The position numbers and the translations under genes were made by a program. The notes under the pieces were generated by a model. It made no database searches. It was not told the origin of the DNA and worked only from the letters and a program-made list of their open reading frames with translations. DNA of 11,893 nt, from assembly GCA_017610485.1 (NCBI GenBank), contig JAFCBY010000026.1:1-11893 (forward strand). Direction: 5' to 3'. Each line of letters starts with the position of its first letter. Within the stretch, counting starts at the first letter, position 1. Below are positions 5,744 to 11,554 of this stretch, piece by piece. This stretch comes from Candidatus Falkowiibacteriota bacterium (GTDB lineage Archaea > Iainarchaeota > Iainarchaeia > Iainarchaeales > GCA-2688035).

Positions 5744-6451
5744 ATGACGGAAGAGACGAAAAAACACTTGATTGACCTAGACGAGTTCCTGAAAACGGGT
5801 TCACACATTGGCACAAAGTTCAAGACAGGCGACATGAAGAGATACATATACAAGCAGAGAAAAGACGGGTTGAAGGTTTTGGACGTTGAAACAATCGACA
5901 ACAGGATAAGGATAGCAGCAAAGTTTCTGGCAAAATTCGAAGGGCCAGGCCTGGTAGTAGTTGCAAAAAAAACCTACGGGCAGGATCCAGCCAAAAAGTT
6001 TGCCGAAGCCGTGGGTGGAAAAGTAATTTTGGGAAGATTTGTGCCAGGCACGTTTACAAACCCTGAGTCAAAAAAGTTTGTGGAACCCAAAGTTGTCGTG
6101 GTAACAGACCCTGACTCAGACAAGCAGGTCCTAAAAGAGGTTGAGAAAACCAAAGCACCAGTAGTGGCAATGTGCTCAACAAACAACAACCTTACAACAG
6201 TTGACCTGGTTATACCGATTAACAACAAGGGAAGAAAAAGCCTTGCCCTTGCATACTACCTGCTGGCCCGCGAGATTCTCAAAGAGCGTGGCCTCATAAA
6301 GAAGGACGAGGAATTTGGAAAAAAACTCGAAGACTTCGAATACAAGATGAAAGAAGGCCAAGAAGACCAAAGGAAAAGGCAAGACTTCAGGGGAAGAGGC
6401 AGGCAGGACAACAACAGGGACCGCGGCAGAGGCCGGTTTGGAAGAAGATAG
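5744..6451 (+). CDS. rps2: Small ribosomal subunit protein uS2 with an Arg/Gly-rich tail
   Basis: uS2 sits at the head-body junction of the 30S subunit. The 235-residue protein has archaeal uS2 features: LKTGSHIGTKFKTGDMKRYIYKQRKDGLKVLD (about 16-47), GGKVILGRFVPGTFTNP (about 91-107) and CSTNNNLTTVDLVIPINNKGRKSLALAYYLLAREIL (about 144-179). The last 30 or so residues are unusual: after a charged helix they become Arg/Gly/Asp/Asn-rich, with RGRGR and RGRGRFGRR. Such tails in other proteins bind RNA non-specifically, but here the role is unknown. ATG at 5744 is preferred over an in-frame TTG at 5735 because the latter overlaps rpoN. eno, a frequent neighbour in other archaea, is absent. Confidence 0.94.
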   Translation: MTEETKKHLIDLDEFLKTGSHIGTKFKTGDMKRYIYKQRKDGLKVLDVETIDNRIRIAAKFLAKFEGPGLVVVAKKTYGQDPAKKFAEAVGGKVILGRFVPGTFTNPESKKFVEPKVVVVTDPDSDKQVLKEVEKTKAPVVAMCSTNNNLTTVDLVIPINNKGRKSLALAYYLLAREILKERGLIKKDEEFGKKLEDFEYKMKEGQEDQRKRQDFRGRGRQDNNRDRGRGRFGRR

Positions 6452-6457
6452 CAGCGG

Positions 6458-6467
6458 TTTAAATAAA
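6458..6467 (+). promoter_or_regulatory. TATA-like promoter of the MEMO1-family gene
   Basis: TTTAAATAAA ends about 21 bases before the ATG at 6488, with its centre about 26 bases upstream. Archaeal transcription usually starts 22-27 bases after the TATA centre, so the message would be leaderless or nearly so. No ribosome-binding site is visible in between, which agrees. A separate promoter here would mark a new transcription unit after rps2. Confidence 0.65.
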
Positions 6468-6487
6468 CTTTTTTATCCAATTCTCTC

Positions 6488-7279
6488 ATGAAGACAAGAG
6501 AAGCGGCTGTGGCAGGGACATTCTACCCACGCAAAAAGGGAGAGCTGCTCGCGCAGCTCAAGGGACTGTTCGACGGAGTTCCGGAGCCAGAGAAGACAAG
6601 CTGTGTTGTAGCGCCGCACGCAGGCTATACCTACAGCGGCAAAACGGCAGCCTACTCCTTCAGCGCGTTGAAGGAAAGCAAGACATTTGTGCTTGTTGGG
6701 CCAAGCCACACAGGGCTTGGCGAGCCAATCAGTGTAAGCGACGCAGACGAGTGGGAAACCCCACTTGGAAAAGTGGCTGTTGACACAAATTTTAGGACAA
6801 AGCTGTTAGGCAAGCTCGGAATAGAAGCAGATGAGATAGCCCACATCCAAGAGCACTCCCTGGAGGTTCAAATCCCCTTCCTGCAAGGTCTCTTCGAGGA
6901 CTTCAAAGTGGTGCCAATTACGGTAATGGAGCACGACTTTTCCGAATTGGAGAGGCTTGGAAAAGCGCTTGCCGGATTGGGGGACGGAATTTCCATGATT
7001 GCATCCGGTGACTTTACACACCACGAGCCAATGGAACAGGCCATGGAGAAGGATTTTAATGCAATAGAAAAAATCGAGGCAATGGACGCAAGGGGATTTT
7101 ATGACGAGGTTGTTTCAAAAAAGCTGAGCATTTGCGGCCTCGTGCCCATAACGGTTTTGATGCACTACGCCAAAGAAAAGGGCTTGGCCAGGGGAGCGCT
7201 TCTGCATTACGACACCAGTGCCGCTGCTACCGGGAAAATGGCAAGCGTGGTTGGCTATGCCTCGATTGGATTCTACTAA
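6488..7279 (+). CDS. MEMO1 family protein (UPF0103)
   Basis: This 263-residue protein belongs to the MEMO family, which shares a fold with extradiol dioxygenases (LigB-like). Human MEMO1 is reported to bind metal, but the archaeal function is not settled. Conserved features: REAAVAGTFYPRKKGEL at the start, APHAGYTYSGKTAA (His 44), VGPSHTG (His 74), EHSLEVQIPFLQ (His 123), ASGDFTHH (His 178/179) and SICGLVPI (Cys 216). These His and Cys positions fit the family's metal site. Length is normal. Archaeal genomes often place this gene directly after rps2 (and eno) and before mevalonate-pathway genes; here a regulator and GluRS follow instead. The ATG is supported by a TATA-like box at leaderless distance. 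Confidence 0.9.
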   Translation: MKTREAAVAGTFYPRKKGELLAQLKGLFDGVPEPEKTSCVVAPHAGYTYSGKTAAYSFSALKESKTFVLVGPSHTGLGEPISVSDADEWETPLGKVAVDTNFRTKLLGKLGIEADEIAHIQEHSLEVQIPFLQGLFEDFKVVPITVMEHDFSELERLGKALAGLGDGISMIASGDFTHHEPMEQAMEKDFNAIEKIEAMDARGFYDEVVSKKLSICGLVPITVLMHYAKEKGLARGALLHYDTSAAATGKMASVVGYASIGFY

Positions 7280-7286
7280 CGTGACT

Positions 7287-7321
7287 AATTCGCTTTCCAA
7301 ACCCCGGGGAGCAAGCTAATT
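7287..7321 (+). repeat. Imperfect inverted repeat around CCCCGGGG
   Basis: AATTCGCTT (7287-7295) and AAGCTAATT (7313-7321) are inverted copies with one mismatch, around the palindrome CCCCGGGG (7302-7309). As RNA, GCTTTCC (7292-7298) can pair with GGGGAGC (7306-7312) across a 7-base loop, with two G-U pairs. It lies just after the MEMO1-family stop and about 20 bases before the trmB-like TATA box, so it may be a terminator hairpin or an operator. No T-run follows. Confidence 0.3.
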
Positions 7322-7340
7322 CCTTAACTGTATGGGGTAA

Positions 7341-7386
7341 ATTTATATATAGAGCCAGCCTTAATATATGTAATTATAAAGGTGGG
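7341..7386 (+). promoter_or_regulatory. TATA box and ribosome-binding site of the TrmB-family gene
   Basis: ATTTATATAT (7341-7350) is a strong archaeal TATA box. Transcription would start near 7370-7375. AGGTGGG (7380-7386) is a ribosome-binding site six bases before the ATG at 7393. Between the TATA box and the start there is a second A/T-rich block, AATATATGTAA (7363-7373), loosely inverted to TTATATAT (7343-7350). Such a pair near the start site could be an autoregulatory operator, but the match is imperfect and low-complexity. Confidence 0.6.
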
Positions 7387-7392
7387 TCCAGA

Positions 7393-8130
7393 ATGAACGG
7401 GAAAAATGTCAATTCATTGCTTTTAAGCCTTGGCCTTACCGAATACGAGAGCAAAACACTGAACACCCTGTTTAAAATGAGTGAAGCAGAGGCCCCGGCC
7501 ATAAGCAGGCTTGCCCAAGTGCCAAAAACCAGGGTTTACGACGTTTTGGACAAGCTGGTTGACAAAAACCTAGTAATTGAGATTAGGGGCAGGCCAAAGA
7601 GATATAGGGGCATTGAGGCAAAAAAGGCCCTGGGCCAGCTTCTCGACAAGAAGAAATCAGAGTTGAGCCAGCTGCAGGAGTCGGTGGCAGGAATTGGGGA
7701 CTCGCTTGCGTTTGACTCAAGAAAGGAAGAGCCAGGCGAAACTGTTATGAAGGTCAAGGACAGGCGCGACTTTGAAAGGATTCTTGCACAAGAAATAGAA
7801 AAGGCGAAAAATAGCATTGTTGGCTTTGCAGAAGTAACAGACAAGGAACACACCCTGAAGGAAGCCTTTGAAAAGGCAAAGCACAACAAGGTAAACATCA
7901 AGCTGTTAAATGCCTTCCAGAACACCTGGCTTGCCAAGGCATCCGAGATGAAACAGATAGAGCACGGTCTGAACGCATTCATTGTTGACGGGAAACGCGT
8001 CATCATGGCCTTGTCAGACTTCAAGCAGGAAAAGCCAGAATACCACTTCACCATATTCCACTACCACAAGCCAATGGTCAACGCGCTCCAGCACTACTTT
8101 GACAAGCAATGGCAGCTGGCAAAAAAGTGA
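7393..8130 (+). CDS. TrmB-family transcriptional regulator
   Basis: This 245-residue protein has an N-terminal winged helix-turn-helix of the TrmB type (about 10-76): LGLTEYESKTLNTLF, AISRLAQVPKTRVYDVLDKLVDKNLV (the recognition region) and a basic wing GRPKRYRG. A charged helix or coiled coil (about 78-105) leads to a C-terminal domain (about 115-245) that resembles the phospholipase-D-like fold found in many TrmB proteins. I see no catalytic HKD motif and no sugar-binding extension of the kind in the founding TrmB. The ligand and targets are unknown. The gene has its own promoter and ribosome-binding site; autoregulation or control of the neighbouring MEMO1-family or GluRS gene is possible but unsupported. 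Confidence 0.85.
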   Translation: MNGKNVNSLLLSLGLTEYESKTLNTLFKMSEAEAPAISRLAQVPKTRVYDVLDKLVDKNLVIEIRGRPKRYRGIEAKKALGQLLDKKKSELSQLQESVAGIGDSLAFDSRKEEPGETVMKVKDRRDFERILAQEIEKAKNSIVGFAEVTDKEHTLKEAFEKAKHNKVNIKLLNAFQNTWLAKASEMKQIEHGLNAFIVDGKRVIMALSDFKQEKPEYHFTIFHYHKPMVNALQHYFDKQWQLAKK

Positions 8131-8140
8131 ACCAAAACCA

Positions 8141-8147
8141 TTTATAC
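8141..8147 (+). promoter_or_regulatory. TATA-like promoter of gltX
   Basis: TTTATAC (8141-8147), preceded by ACCAAAACCA, fits a BRE/TATA arrangement. It lies about 33 bases before the ATG at 8177, giving a predicted leader of under about 12 bases. No ribosome-binding site is seen. Confidence 0.6.
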
Positions 8148-8176
8148 TGATTTTTACCTTAATTTAACTGATTTAT

Positions 8177-9805
8177 ATGAGCGTGGAACAGGATGCATAC
8201 AAGTACGCTGTAAAGAACGCTGCCTTGCACAAAGGCAAGGCAGACGTTGGCGCGGTTGTGGGAAAGATCAGGGCACTTCACTCCGAGATTCACATAAAGA
8301 AGACAATGGAGATTGCGCTGGAAGCCGTGAAGAAAGTCAACGCAATGAAGTCTGACGAGATAAAAAAGGAGTTTGTCAAATTTGATAAAGAGGGATATGA
8401 GCTAAAGCCAAAGGAGAAAACAGAGGTGTTGCCAAGGCTGGCCTGGGCCGAGCACGGCAGGGAAAAGATTGTTACAAGGTATGCGCCAAACCCCAACGGC
8501 CCGTTTCACTTGGGGAACGCTAGGGCCGCAATTCTGAGCCAGGAGTTTGCCTCAAGAAACAGGGGAAAGTTTATTCTTCGGTTTGATGACACAGACCCAA
8601 AGGTAAAAAGGCCTATTGAGAACGCGGAATCCGTTTTCAAGCAGGATTTGGCTTGGCTGGGGTGCAAGCCAGATGAAACTTTTTTTGCGTCCAATAGACT
8701 GGACATATACTACAAACACTTGAAGGAAGCCCTAAAGAAAGGGTTTGCCTATGTTTGCCAGTGTGAATCTGAGAAATGGCGGGCCCTTATCAGGGAGAAG
8801 AAGGGCTGTGAGTGTAGGGCAAGGAAGCCTAAGGAGCAAATGCAGCTGTTTGACAAGATGCTCAAGAATGAAGTGAAGGAAGGCGAGGCAGTTGTCAGGA
8901 TAAAGACAGACTTGGAGAACAAGGATCCTAGCGTGAGGGACTGGTGGGCTGCCAAGGCAGTGGATGATCCAAAGCATGTGAACCCCAAAGCTCTTGGAAA
9001 ACATGTTTGGCCAAGCTACAACTTTGCCTCTGCTGTTGACGACCATTTGATGGGAGTGACGCTTATTGTGAGGGGGCAGGAGCACGAGCAGAACAAGACA
9101 AAGCAGGAATTTCTGTACAAGAGCTTTGGATGGACCTATCCCCACAGTTACCATTTTGGGCGAATAAGCCTGCAGGGAATTGTGCTGAGCACGAGCAAGA
9201 TAAAGGAGGGCATTGAGAGCGGAACCTATTCCGGCTGGGATGACCCAAGGCTTGGAACGATTAAGGCGTTCAGGAGGCGTGGGTTCAAGGCAGCTGTGCT
9301 GAGGCAGGCAATTCTTGACCTGGGCGTTAATTCCAACGATGCCGCTATTCAATGGGACAAGCTGAATGATTTGAACAGGAAACTCATTGAGCCTGAGAGC
9401 AAGAGAATGCCATTTTTTGAGGAGCCCTTGCAGCTTGACGTGCTTTTGGCTCCGGACGGAATGAACAGGCTGGTTGTGAACAAAAAGCGGTTTGAAAAGT
9501 TTAAGGTCGGCGAGGTTGTAAGGCTCAGGGAACTTTTCAACGTGAAGATTGTGAAAAAGAACCCTTTACAGGTTTTCTCAGAGTTTGTGGGAAAAGCAAA
9601 GATAAACAAGGCAATTGCAGGCTGGTTCAAGGAAGGAAAGGACGTTGAGATTGTGATGGACGACAATTCCAAAAGGCTTGGTTTGGCTGACGAAGCCATT
9701 GGGCACAAGAAGAAAGGTGAAAGGGTCTACTTTGACAGGCTTGGATTTTGCATTATTGACGCCGTGGAAGAGGGCAAGGTAAAGCTCAGGTTTACGCACA
9801 AATAG
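8177..9805 (+). CDS. gltX: Glutamyl-tRNA synthetase, archaeal type
   Basis: The enzyme attaches glutamate to tRNA-Glu in the cytoplasm; archaeal forms often also charge tRNA-Gln, which is then amidated by GatDE or GatCAB. The 542-residue protein has an N-terminal archaeal/eukaryotic-type helical region (about 1-95), a class I catalytic domain with the HIGH-type motif PNPNGPFHLGNAR (about 104-116), LRFDDTDP (about 134-141), a CxC...CxC cysteine set (194, 196, 211, 213) that may bind zinc, the RGQEHEQNKTKQ region (about 299-310) and a KMSKS-type loop VLSTSK (336-341). The C-terminal part is beta-rich, like archaeal GluRS and GlnRS. The HIGH/KMSKS set and overall form fit GluRS rather than GlnRS, though whether it discriminates tRNA-Gln cannot be read from sequence alone. 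Length is normal. It has its own promoter and is followed by a strong stem-loop. Confidence 0.94.
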   Translation: MSVEQDAYKYAVKNAALHKGKADVGAVVGKIRALHSEIHIKKTMEIALEAVKKVNAMKSDEIKKEFVKFDKEGYELKPKEKTEVLPRLAWAEHGREKIVTRYAPNPNGPFHLGNARAAILSQEFASRNRGKFILRFDDTDPKVKRPIENAESVFKQDLAWLGCKPDETFFASNRLDIYYKHLKEALKKGFAYVCQCESEKWRALIREKKGCECRARKPKEQMQLFDKMLKNEVKEGEAVVRIKTDLENKDPSVRDWWAAKAVDDPKHVNPKALGKHVWPSYNFASAVDDHLMGVTLIVRGQEHEQNKTKQEFLYKSFGWTYPHSYHFGRISLQGIVLSTSKIKEGIESGTYSGWDDPRLGTIKAFRRRGFKAAVLRQAILDLGVNSNDAAIQWDKLNDLNRKLIEPESKRMPFFEEPLQLDVLLAPDGMNRLVVNKKRFEKFKVGEVVRLRELFNVKIVKKNPLQVFSEFVGKAKINKAIAGWFKEGKDVEIVMDDNSKRLGLADEAIGHKKKGERVYFDRLGFCIIDAVEEGKVKLRFTHK

Positions 9806-9863
9806 GCCTTTTTGGGGCTTTTAACAAGCTTTGCAACGCGTTAGCATTGCTGTTTTCCCAAGG

Positions 9864-9900
9864 CTTTTATTTGCCAACAAAGGCAAATAAAAGGCTTTTT
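9864..9900 (+). terminator. Stem-loop with T-run after gltX
   Basis: CTTTTATTTGCC (9864-9875) and GGCAAATAAAAG (9882-9893) form a perfect 12-bp stem with loop AACAAA, extendable by three more pairs past one G-G mismatch. TTTTT (9896-9900) follows. This looks like an intrinsic-type terminator for gltX, although archaea usually need only the T-run. TTCCCAAGG occurs on both sides of the structure (9855-9863 and 9906-9914), so an inserted palindromic element is an alternative reading. Confidence 0.55.
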
Positions 9901-9916
9901 AAACGTTCCCAAGGGC

Positions 9917-9927
9917 AATTATTTTAA
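9917..9927 (+). promoter_or_regulatory. Possible TATA box of the rpl7ae unit
   Basis: AATTATTTTAA (9917-9927) is the best TATA-like stretch in the rpl7ae upstream region. It would start transcription near 9945-9950, giving a leader of about 50 bases. It is a weak match, chosen by position. Confidence 0.35.
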
Positions 9928-9938
9928 GGGAAATTCTT

Positions 9939-9998
9939 TTTTCTGCCGATGAAAAATGACGCTGCCGGTTTAGGCAGTTGAGGAGGTGTAGCAGAAAA
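9939..9998 (+). promoter_or_regulatory. Structured rpl7ae leader with kink-turn-like motif
   Basis: TTTTCTGC (9939-9946) can pair with GCAGAAAA (9991-9998), a perfect 8-bp helix that includes the A of the start codon. Inside is a hairpin CTGCC (9962-9966), loop GGTTTA, GGCAG (9973-9977). At its base TGA (9957-9959) faces TGA (9979-9981), so GA faces GA as in a kink turn, the motif L7Ae binds. The ribosome-binding site GGAGGTG (9982-9988) lies between the two helices. A regular C-stem next to the bulge is not obvious, so the kink turn is only partly supported. The ATG at 9949 also opens a 10-codon reading frame ending at 9981. Confidence 0.4.
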
Positions 9999-10363
9999 TG
10001 GCTGAATTAGTGAAATTTGAGGTCTCGGACAAGCTAATGGCTGAACAGCTTGCGCTTGTTGAGAAAGTAAGGAAGAAGGGAAAGGTAAAGATTGGCGTCA
10101 ACGAGGTCACAAAGGCAATTGAGAGAGGCGTTGCAAAGCTTGTCTTGGTCGCACAGGACGTTAACCCAATAGAAGTTGTAATGCACTTGCCCCTGCTTTG
10201 CAAGGAGAAGAACATTCCTTGCTCTGTCATCAAGACAAGGAAAGAGCTTGGGGAAAAGGCAGGCATTTCAGTAAACACAGCCGCTCTGGCAATTATTAAC
10301 GAGGGCGAAGCAACGAAGGAGCTGCAGGAACTCGTAAAAAAGCTTGCAGAGCTCGCCAAGTAA
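9998..10363 (+). CDS. rpl7ae: Ribosomal protein L7Ae (kink-turn binding)
   Basis: L7Ae binds kink-turn and kink-loop RNA in the 50S subunit, box C/D and H/ACA guide RNPs and archaeal RNase P. The 121-residue protein has the family motifs KVRKKGKVKIGVNEVTKAIERG (about 23-44, with the RNA-binding GVNEVTK), KLVLVAQDVNPIEVVMHLPLLC (about 47-68) and CSVIKTRKELGEKAGI (about 75-90). Length and motifs are normal for archaea. GGAGGTG at 9982-9988 supports the ATG at 9998. It heads the conserved rpl7ae-rps28e-rpl24e-ndk unit. Archaeal L7Ae is known to repress its own message through a leader kink turn in at least one species, and this leader has a candidate. Confidence 0.96.
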   Translation: MAELVKFEVSDKLMAEQLALVEKVRKKGKVKIGVNEVTKAIERGVAKLVLVAQDVNPIEVVMHLPLLCKEKNIPCSVIKTRKELGEKAGISVNTAALAIINEGEATKELQELVKKLAELAK

Positions 10364-10377
10364 AAAGGTGGTTTTGA

Positions 10378-10584
10378 ATGGAGAGAGGAACGCCAGCAGA
10401 AGTGGTTGAAATCGTGAGGAAAACCGGTGTCCACGGAGAAGTGACACAGGTCCTATGCAAAATTCTCGACGGCCCTGAAAAAGGACGTGTCAAGAGGAGA
10501 AACGTAAAGGGCAACACCCAAAAGGGCGATGTCTTAATTCTCTTGAACGCGGAAAGGGAAGCCAAAGAGATAAAGGTTAGATAA
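10378..10584 (+). CDS. rps28e: Small ribosomal subunit protein eS28
   Basis: eS28 is a small S1-like/OB-fold protein of the 30S head near the mRNA exit. The 68-residue product contains the typical PAEVVEIVRKTGVHGEVTQVLCKIL (about 6-30), GRVKRRNVKG (about 36-45) and the C-terminal GDVLILLNAEREAKEIKVR. Length is normal. AGGTGG (10366-10371) precedes the ATG. It lies 14 bases after rpl7ae. Confidence 0.95.
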   Translation: MERGTPAEVVEIVRKTGVHGEVTQVLCKILDGPEKGRVKRRNVKGNTQKGDVLILLNAEREAKEIKVR

Positions 10585-10642
10585 AGGAAAGATTGGAGGC
10601 CTTGAAGAAAAAGGCCAAAAAAAGGAAGAGGTGAAGGAAAAA

Positions 10643-10933
10643 ATGGCGGAATGCTCTTTTTGCGGAGAAAAGTTAAAGCCAGGAACAGGTTTCCTGTTTG
10701 TGAAAAAGGATGGCACAGCCCTGTTCTTCTGCAGCAGAAAATGCGAAAAAAACCTGCTAGTGCTTAAGAGAAAGCCCTCTGCCACAAAGTGGACCAATTC
10801 CTTCCAGGAAGCAAAGAAGGGAAGCAAGGTAGGGAAGAAGAAAAAGGCCAAGGTTGAAAAGCCAAAGAAGGAAAAGAAAGAAGTGAAGAAAAAGAAGAAG
10901 AAGGTCAGGAAAAAGAAAAAAGTGAAAAAGTGA
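10643..10933 (+). CDS. rpl24e: Large ribosomal subunit protein eL24 with a lysine-rich tail
   Basis: eL24 is a zinc-ribbon protein of the 50S subunit. Residues 1-55 match the family: CSFCGEKLKPGTGFLFVKKDG with Cys 4 and 7, FFCSRKC with Cys 30 and 34, and the RKPSATKWT segment. From about 58 to 96 the protein is almost all Lys with some Glu and Val, ending KKKVRKKKKVKK; archaeal eL24 is usually about 55-70 residues, so roughly 30-40 are extra. ATG at 10643 is chosen over in-frame GTG at 10631 because it sits at the conserved MAECSFCG start and AGAGGTGAAGG lies upstream. The 58-base gap before it contains a GGCCTT/AAGGCC hairpin. The final 12 codons recur, synonymously altered, at 11014-11052 beyond a structured element. 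Confidence 0.94.
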   Translation: MAECSFCGEKLKPGTGFLFVKKDGTALFFCSRKCEKNLLVLKRKPSATKWTNSFQEAKKGSKVGKKKKAKVEKPKKEKKEVKKKKKKVRKKKKVKK

Positions 10934-10956
10934 TTAAAGCAAATACCTGCTGGACA

Positions 10957-11013
10957 GTGGCATCGAGCGCCTAAGGCGCGAAGATGGCACAACCCCAGCC
11001 GGGTTTGCGGCTA
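10957..11013 (+). ncRNA. Candidate structured RNA element, copy 2 (rpl24e/ndk gap)
   Basis: This repeats the architecture of 292-346. Outer stem: GTGGCATC (10957-10964) with GATGGCAC (10983-10990), seven pairs and one G-G mismatch. GA (10965-10966) faces GA (10980-10981). The inner stem is longer, GCGCC (10967-10971) with GGCGC (10975-10979), loop TAA. AACCCC (10991-10996) is followed by hairpin B, AGCCG (10997-11001), loop GGTTTG, CGGCT (11008-11012). From AACCCC to CGGCTA both copies are identical over 23 bases. The last outer-stem pair is C-G here and T-A in copy 1, a compensatory change. Copy 2 lacks the five bases CTTGC found in copy 1 before AACCCC. No known family recognised. Confidence 0.55.
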
Positions 11014-11052
11014 AAGAAGAAGGTCAGGAAGAAAAAGAAGGTCAAAAAGTAA
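11014..11052 (+). repeat. Second, synonymous copy of the rpl24e 3' end
   Basis: These 39 bases encode KKKVRKKKKVKK and a stop, the same peptide as the last 12 codons of rpl24e (10895-10933). Five codons differ at the third base (four Lys, one Val) and the stop is TAA instead of TGA, so no amino acid changes. The copies are offset by 119 bases, not a multiple of three, and the structured element lies between them. The only start in this frame is ATG 10984 inside the element, giving a 22-codon frame. It is probably a remnant or duplicated gene end. Confidence 0.6.
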
Positions 11053-11070
11053 AATTTTGAGGCGACTTTG

Positions 11071-11553
11071 ATGGAACAGACTCTAGTCATAATAAAGCCA
11101 GATGCAGTGAACCGCGCATTGGTCGGAGAGGTCATAAAAAGGTTTGAAAACAAGGGCCTGCAGATAAAGGCAATGAAAATGCATATGCTTCAGCCCTATG
11201 CCCTCAAAGACCATTATGCACACCTCAAAGAAAAGGGCTTCTTTGAAGAGCTCGTCAAGTACATGTCAAGCATTCCAAGCATTTTAATGGTCTTGAAAGG
11301 CAAGGAAGCCATAAAGGTAGTCAGGACAATGGTTGGCCCGACCCAGGGCAGGGACGCCCTGCCAGGCACAATAAGGGGAGACTACAGTGTAAGCAACCAG
11401 TCAAATGTAGTTCACGCCTCAGAGAACAAAAAGGCCGCAAAGGCAGAGATCGAAAGGTTATTCTCCAAAGAGGAAATCTTCGACTACAGAAAAATGAACT
11501 TTGACTGGATTTACAGCAAGGACGAAAAATACATTGAGAAAGGGGGAAAGTAG
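11071..11553 (+). CDS. ndk: Nucleoside diphosphate kinase
   Basis: Ndk moves the terminal phosphate between nucleoside tri- and diphosphates through a phosphohistidine. The 160-residue protein has TLVIIKPDAVNRALVGEVIKRFE (about 4-26), VGPTQGRDALPGTIRGDYS (about 88-106) and the active-site NVVHASE with His 115. Arg 85, Thr 91, Arg 102 and Asn 112 fit the nucleotide-binding residues of the family. Length is typical of archaeal forms. ATG at 11071 is preferred over TTG at 11068; GAGGCG (11059-11064) lies just upstream. It is the last member of the conserved rpl7ae-rps28e-rpl24e-ndk order; infB, the usual next gene, is replaced by a dUTPase-family gene. Confidence 0.96.
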   Translation: MEQTLVIIKPDAVNRALVGEVIKRFENKGLQIKAMKMHMLQPYALKDHYAHLKEKGFFEELVKYMSSIPSILMVLKGKEAIKVVRTMVGPTQGRDALPGTIRGDYSVSNQSNVVHASENKKAAKAEIERLFSKEEIFDYRKMNFDWIYSKDEKYIEKGGK

Positions 11554-11554
11554 T

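Noticed and set aside
8732..9352. Long antisense open frame (206 codons) inside gltX
   Set aside because: It overlaps the catalytic core of a certain GluRS gene and has no recognisable motif or ribosome-binding site.
10984..11052. A 22-codon frame from ATG 10984 running out of the element into the second eL24 tail copy
   Set aside because: The start is inside a stem of the element and the tail copy is better explained as a duplicated gene end. No ribosome-binding site is visible.
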